From an uncultured Mucilaginibacter sp. (lineage in GTDB: Bacteria; Bacteroidota; Bacteroidia; Sphingobacteriales; Sphingobacteriaceae): a DNA stretch of 64,000 nt. A program made the translations under genes and the position numbers. Shown piece by piece: positions 60,426 to 64,000 of the stretch (position 1 is its first letter; each line of letters begins with the position of its first letter). Location: positions 62,001-126,000 of the forward strand of contig CAIPFE010000039.1 in assembly GCA_903864275.1 (NCBI GenBank), given 5' to 3'. The notes beneath the pieces are model-generated. The model saw nothing but the letters and a program-made list of their open reading frames with translations, had not been told where the DNA came from and did not search any database.

Positions 60426-61832
60426 ATGAACTATTCTACATTAAAGAAAACAGTCGTCTTATCATTTGTTTCCTTGATGGCAGTTGGGATGGCACAAGCA
60501 CAAACAACTACTACAGATACATCGAAAATGTCGGCCACATCTACTGCCAAGGTATTTGGCGGTACAGCACAGTACAACACCTTTAGTGTTGGCATCAACG
60601 TCGGGGCTACAGCGCCGAGGGTTGCCACCGGCGGTGTCAATGTTTTTAACAGCAGCACCGTTGAGTTAGGCTATGGCGTTACCGTAAAAGATCAGTTGTC
60701 ACATACATTTGGTGTGCAATTGAATTTACAGGGCGGCCAGTTAGCAGGCTCTGAAAGCGTATCGCAAACTAACCCAAATGCTTATGTCACTGACGAAACC
60801 AGCGGGCTACACGCTGCAAGTTTTAAAACCAAGTTCATGACAGCTACTTTAAGTGCTACTGAAAATGTGGGTAATATCAGCTGGCTTCACCGTAAAAGCG
60901 GTATCACCTTCTATTTAAGTGAAGGTCTTGGTTTGGCCTGGCACACACCAACAGTAACTTTAACAGACGGCACTGTAATTACATGGAAAGGTACTTCGGG
61001 CCCTAACCACGACCATACTTATGTTCATGAACTGGTTGTTCCTGTCGGCGCCGGCGTTAAATTTCAATTAACTGATCAATTAGATCTTAACCTTGGTTAC
61101 ACTGAAAACTTTGTTGATGGCTTTAACCTTACAGGTGTTCACGCCGCATACCCTGCTCAAAATAAATATTCTTATGGCTATGCCGGTTTAGAGTACACAT
61201 TCGGTCCAAAATCAAAACAAAGCTTAGAATGGGTAAACCCTGTTGCTATGATGTATGATGAATTGTACGATGCAGCATTACGCGCGGAAGTTGAAGCTTT
61301 AAAAGGCCGTGTTGCCAATGTTGAAACTGCTGTTAACGACCTGAAGAAAGATTCGGACGGTGACGGTGTTTCTGATCAATTCGACAAATGCCCCAACACT
61401 CCTGCAGGTACTGTGGTTGATGGTTCTGGTTGTCCTTTAGTTATCCCTCCTCCAATTGATACTTCTTTATTCATGAGGAAACCAATAGGCGGACCAGCAA
61501 TTACTGCAGCTTATTCTAACATCCAGTTTGAATTTGACAGTTCAGTATTGAAAACTTCATCTTATCCAGTATTAGATGCTACATCTGCTGACCTCAGGTC
61601 ATCAGGCGCAGCCGCTGAACTTGATGGATATGCTTCATCTGAAGGTACTGCAGCTCACAACATGCGTTTGTCAAGAGACCGTGCTAACTCTGTAAAAACT
61701 TACCTTGTTAACTCTGGTGTCCCTGCTAAGAAATTAAAAGTTAAGGCGTTTGGTGAAACTCATCCAATTGCTGATAACTCAACTGAAGCCGGTCGTATCC
61801 TGAACCGTCGTGTTGAGTTCAAGAAAAAATAG
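60426..61832 (+). CDS. OmpA-family outer-membrane protein with thrombospondin type 3 linker
   Basis: A 468-residue outer-membrane protein. It has a signal peptide (SFVSLMAVGMAQAQ), an N-terminal beta-barrel (about residues 40-275), a coiled helix (about 285-315) and a calcium-binding thrombospondin type 3 segment (DSDGDGVSDQFDKCPN, then GSGCP). The C-terminal OmpA peptidoglycan-binding domain (about 355-468) has IQFEFDSSVLKTSSYP and RLSRDRANSVKTYL, ending NRRVEFKKK. It probably anchors the outer membrane to the wall. A strong terminator follows. Confidence 0.94.
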   Translation: MNYSTLKKTVVLSFVSLMAVGMAQAQTTTTDTSKMSATSTAKVFGGTAQYNTFSVGINVGATAPRVATGGVNVFNSSTVELGYGVTVKDQLSHTFGVQLNLQGGQLAGSESVSQTNPNAYVTDETSGLHAASFKTKFMTATLSATENVGNISWLHRKSGITFYLSEGLGLAWHTPTVTLTDGTVITWKGTSGPNHDHTYVHELVVPVGAGVKFQLTDQLDLNLGYTENFVDGFNLTGVHAAYPAQNKYSYGYAGLEYTFGPKSKQSLEWVNPVAMMYDELYDAALRAEVEALKGRVANVETAVNDLKKDSDGDGVSDQFDKCPNTPAGTVVDGSGCPLVIPPPIDTSLFMRKPIGGPAITAAYSNIQFEFDSSVLKTSSYPVLDATSADLRSSGAAAELDGYASSEGTAAHNMRLSRDRANSVKTYLVNSGVPAKKLKVKAFGETHPIADNSTEAGRILNRRVEFKKK

Positions 61833-61854
61833 TCGAAAACTGAAAAATAATTAT

Positions 61855-61886
61855 AAAGGCTTCCCGGTATCCGGGAAGCCTTTTTT
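61855..61886 (+). terminator. Rho-independent terminator of the OmpA-family gene
   Basis: A perfect 13-base-pair stem AAAGGCTTCCCGG / CCGGGAAGCCTTT with loop TAT, followed by three more T (run 61881-61886), 23 bases after the stop codon. Confidence 0.92.
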
Positions 61887-61894
61887 GTTGGTTG

Positions 61895-61979
61895 AAAAAG
61901 CAGAAAGTCCAAAGCCTTTTGCTTTTCGCCTTTTTTTTCCCGCTTTCAGCTTTTTGCTTTAAGCTTTCACCCCTTCTGC
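61895..61979. repeat. AAAGC/GCTTT-rich repetitive tract
   Basis: Imperfect repeats of AAAGC and GCTTT (AAAGCAGAAAGTCCAAAGCC ... GCTTTCAGC ... GCTTTAAGC) resemble the tract at 22920-23005. It is read through by an open frame in the small downstream gene, but this is probably not coding. Confidence 0.45.
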
Positions 61980-61999
61980 TTTTTATTTATATTTGTGTT

Positions 62000-62146
62000 A
62001 TGTATTTCTTCCGGAAAAAAGACCCTAACAGGCCCACAAATTTTAACCTCAAGGTGATGCATGCGATAAACGCTATTGCTATCACTGTGTTTTTATTAGG
62101 TATCATCTGGAAAGTAATCGAGTGGCTTGTTTTGAAGAAAATATAA
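62000..62146 (+). CDS. Small membrane protein, DUF6728-like
   Basis: The 48-residue protein starts MYFFRKKDPNRPTNFNLKVM and has one membrane helix (about residues 24-44, AIAITVFLLGIIWKVIEWLV). This matches a short family found widely in Bacteroidota (DUF6728, from memory). An open frame extends to ATG 61892, but that part is repetitive low-complexity DNA and is not family-like, so ATG 62000 is used. Lies between the OmpA gene and RidA. No function known. Confidence 0.65.
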   Translation: MYFFRKKDPNRPTNFNLKVMHAINAIAITVFLLGIIWKVIEWLVLKKI

Positions 62147-62245
62147 TGGCAAGTAGTGAGGGGTGAATGGTAAAATCTCTCCTGCGATCAACATCATGAA
62201 ATAAAAATCGTCCCGTCGTCGAATTTTCATAAACAAAAAACAATA

Positions 62246-62626
62246 ATGAAAACAATTATCAATAGCATTAATGCGCCCGCGCCAATAGGCCCGTACAGCC
62301 AGGCCGTAATAGCGGGGAACTTCGTATTTGTTTCGGGACAGATTGCCATGAACCCATCCACCGGGGAATTAATATTGGATGATATTAAAACCGAAACCAA
62401 ACAGGTGATGGAAAACATTAAAGCTATTTTAACCGAAGCGGGTATCGACCTCAGCAACATCGTTAAAACCAGCATTTTTTTAACGGACATACAAAATTTT
62501 GCGCAGGTCAATGAAGTGTATGGCACCTATTTTGCAGGCGAATATCCTGCACGGGAAACTATACAGGTGGCCGCCCTGCCCAAAAATGTTAATGTGGAAA
62601 TAACCGTTACTGCTATCAAGGCGTAG
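62246..62626 (+). CDS. ridA: RidA-family enamine/imine deaminase
   Basis: This 126-residue protein of the YjgF/YER057c/UK114 family hydrolyses reactive 2-aminoacrylate and related imines. APIGPYSQAVIAGNFVFVSG opens the fold. The signature end PARETIQVAALPKNVNVEIT (about residues 103-122) contains the catalytic Arg and the conserved Glu. Trimeric cytosolic enzyme by family. It stands alone between the DUF6728-like gene and recG. Confidence 0.95.
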   Translation: MKTIINSINAPAPIGPYSQAVIAGNFVFVSGQIAMNPSTGELILDDIKTETKQVMENIKAILTEAGIDLSNIVKTSIFLTDIQNFAQVNEVYGTYFAGEYPARETIQVAALPKNVNVEITVTAIKA

Positions 62627-62728
62627 TTTGAAAATGAAGTATGCGGGTTCACAATTTATTCCCATCTTCAAATTTGTTACATCTTCAAATCAATAATTCA
62701 ATAATTGTCCCATTCACTAATTCACTAA

Positions 62729-64000
62729 TTGAGCAGCCAGGTATTTCAAACACCGATTGAATATTTAAAAGGCGTCGGCCTTAGTCGCGCCGACGTCCTA
62801 AAAAAGGAATTGCAAATATTCAATTTTGAGGACTTGCTGCGCCATTTTCCTTATAAATATATCGACCGTACGCGGTTTTATAAGATCAGGGAAATTCAGC
62901 CCGATTTGCCTTATGTGCAGATATTAGCCCGCCTGACCCATGTTGAAATCCTGGGCGAAAAGCATACCAGGCGCCTGGTTGCACAGGCAATTGACGACAC
63001 GGGTATAATTGAGTTGGTATGGTTCCAGGGTATTAAATGGGTAGAGAAAACACTAATCACCGGCAAAGCATATATCCTGTTTGGGAAGCCCGGTTTCTTC
63101 AACGGAAAAGCCCAGATGGCCCATCCCGAAATAGAATTGTATTCAACAGAAGCGCTTCAGCGCAAAGGCAATGTAACGCTTCAACCAGCCTATAACTCAA
63201 CCGAAAAATTAAAACAGTTTTCATTAGACAGTAAAGGCCTTTCAAAGTTGATAACAGTACTGTTAGATCAGCAGGTTAAGGATATTAATGAAAATCTGCC
63301 TTTGTATATTATCAATCGTTTTAAACTTATCGACCGGGCGGACGCCTACCGCAATATCCATTTCCCGCAAGACGCGGCAAAACTTAATGTGGCCGTCCAT
63401 AGGCTAAAATTTGAAGAGCTATTCTTTTTACAGCTTAAATTGCTAAAAAATAAACTTTTGCGTACCCAAAAGTTTAAAGGAAATGTGTTCGGGACAGTTG
63501 GCAGTTTTTTTAATGAATTTTATCAGCACAAACTGCCGTTCACTTTAACAAACTCGCAAAAGCGGGTTTTAAAGGAGATCAGGCAGGATACACAGCGCGG
63601 CGTTCAAATGAACCGGCTGTTACAGGGCGACGTTGGAAGCGGCAAAACTGTAGTAGCTTTGATGAGCATGCTGATCGCCATCGATAACGGCTTTCAAACC
63701 TGCATTATGGCACCAACAGAAATTCTTGCAAACCAGCATTATCAAACTATAAAAGAACTGATTGGCGACGATTTTATTGAGGTGGCGCTGCTAACCGGTT
63801 CAACTAAGGCAAAGGCACGGAAAGTATTGCATGAAAAACTGGAAAGTGGGGATCTTAAAATATTGATCGGTACGCATGCGCTGATTGAAGATAAAGTACA
63901 ATATAAAAACCTGGGCTTTGTGGTAATCGACGAGCAGCATCGTTTTGGAGTTGAACAACGTGCAAAGCTATGGCGCAAAAACAACATCCCGCCCCATATT
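62729..64000 (+). CDS. recG: ATP-dependent DNA helicase RecG, N-terminal fragment
   Basis: This helicase reverses stalled forks and processes Holliday junctions. The frame begins at TTG 62729, immediately after an in-frame TAA, with the N-terminus SSQVFQTPIEYLKGVGLSR; no ATG lies close, so TTG is the likely start. The wedge/OB domain (about residues 60-150) and the helicase core follow. Walker A is QGDVGSGKTVVALM (about residues 299-312), and the DExH box is VVIDEQHRFGVEQR (about 397-410). The window ends within the first helicase domain, so the C-terminal helicase domain is missing here. Confidence 0.95.
   Translation, partial: MSSQVFQTPIEYLKGVGLSRADVLKKELQIFNFEDLLRHFPYKYIDRTRFYKIREIQPDLPYVQILARLTHVEILGEKHTRRLVAQAIDDTGIIELVWFQGIKWVEKTLITGKAYILFGKPGFFNGKAQMAHPEIELYSTEALQRKGNVTLQPAYNSTEKLKQFSLDSKGLSKLITVLLDQQVKDINENLPLYIINRFKLIDRADAYRNIHFPQDAAKLNVAVHRLKFEELFFLQLKLLKNKLLRTQKFKGNVFGTVGSFFNEFYQHKLPFTLTNSQKRVLKEIRQDTQRGVQMNRLLQGDVGSGKTVVALMSMLIAIDNGFQTCIMAPTEILANQHYQTIKELIGDDFIEVALLTGSTKAKARKVLHEKLESGDLKILIGTHALIEDKVQYKNLGFVVIDEQHRFGVEQRAKLWRKNNIPPHI

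Noticed and set aside
61892..61999. N-terminal extension of the DUF6728-like gene
   Set aside because: The extension is read from AAAGC/GCTTT repeats and the family begins at MYFFRKKDPN, so the ATG at 62000 was used.

Overview
The window looks like a chromosomal segment of a Bacteroidota member, most likely family Sphingobacteriaceae and close to Mucilaginibacter or Pedobacter. The reasons are a type IX secretion/gliding gene pair (gldJ and porV), a shortened NuoG, many outer-membrane beta-barrel proteins, a LytTR-type two-component system, and several upstream regions with the Bacteroidota -7 promoter element TAnnTTTG. I see no transposase, phage gene, CRISPR array, rRNA or recognisable tRNA. 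No gap without a gene exceeds about 240 bases.

Layout. 1-10.9 kb is the nuo operon for respiratory complex I, from the end of nuoD through nuoN. It carries two unexpected tandem 60-residue membrane proteins between nuoE and nuoF, and a block of GC-rich hairpin repeats between nuoK and nuoL. 10.9-19.2 kb is mostly core functions: DedA, pyrophosphatase, a CorC/CNNM-type transporter, RsmE, a DUF4159 protein, a biotin carrier protein, GldJ, PorV and IspF. 19.3-22.9 kb holds a very large membrane glycosyltransferase fused to a NodB deacetylase and a GH18-like domain, preceded by a 54-residue FeoB-associated Cys-rich protein.

23.0-29.4 kb is the most interesting segment. It is a compact minus-strand cluster with two ATP-grasp-like ligases (one RimK-type, one resembling glutathionylspermidine synthase), a GCS2/YbdK carboxylate-amine ligase, a class I glutamine amidotransferase, an esterase and an 81-residue unknown protein, plus a divergent second esterase. 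Together they look like a pathway for making and trimming a small peptide-like or amide-linked metabolite whose product I cannot name. Next come a Nudix hydrolase, PlsC, a LytS/LytTR two-component system divergent from an ABC exporter with a tiny overlapping membrane protein, an M28 peptidase, and a UvrD-type helicase-nuclease.

39.4-42.4 kb is an AT-rich accessory patch: a uracil-DNA-glycosylase-like protein, a coiled-coil/winged-helix protein, an orphan antitoxin and a nucleotidyltransferase pair. 42.4-47 kb holds YciI, an NAD-binding protein, two beta-barrels and a GH3 hexosaminidase. 47.1-57.8 kb is a single-strand run of nine glycosyltransferases plus an MsbA-like flippase, probably for a surface oligosaccharide or lipopolysaccharide core. 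The window closes with MeaB, aminopeptidase P, an OmpA-family protein, a DUF6728-like small protein, RidA and the start of RecG.

A feature running through the whole window is a set of different short inverted-repeat families, often in facing pairs. They sit exactly at gene ends, and several supply the stop codon or the last residues of neighbouring genes.
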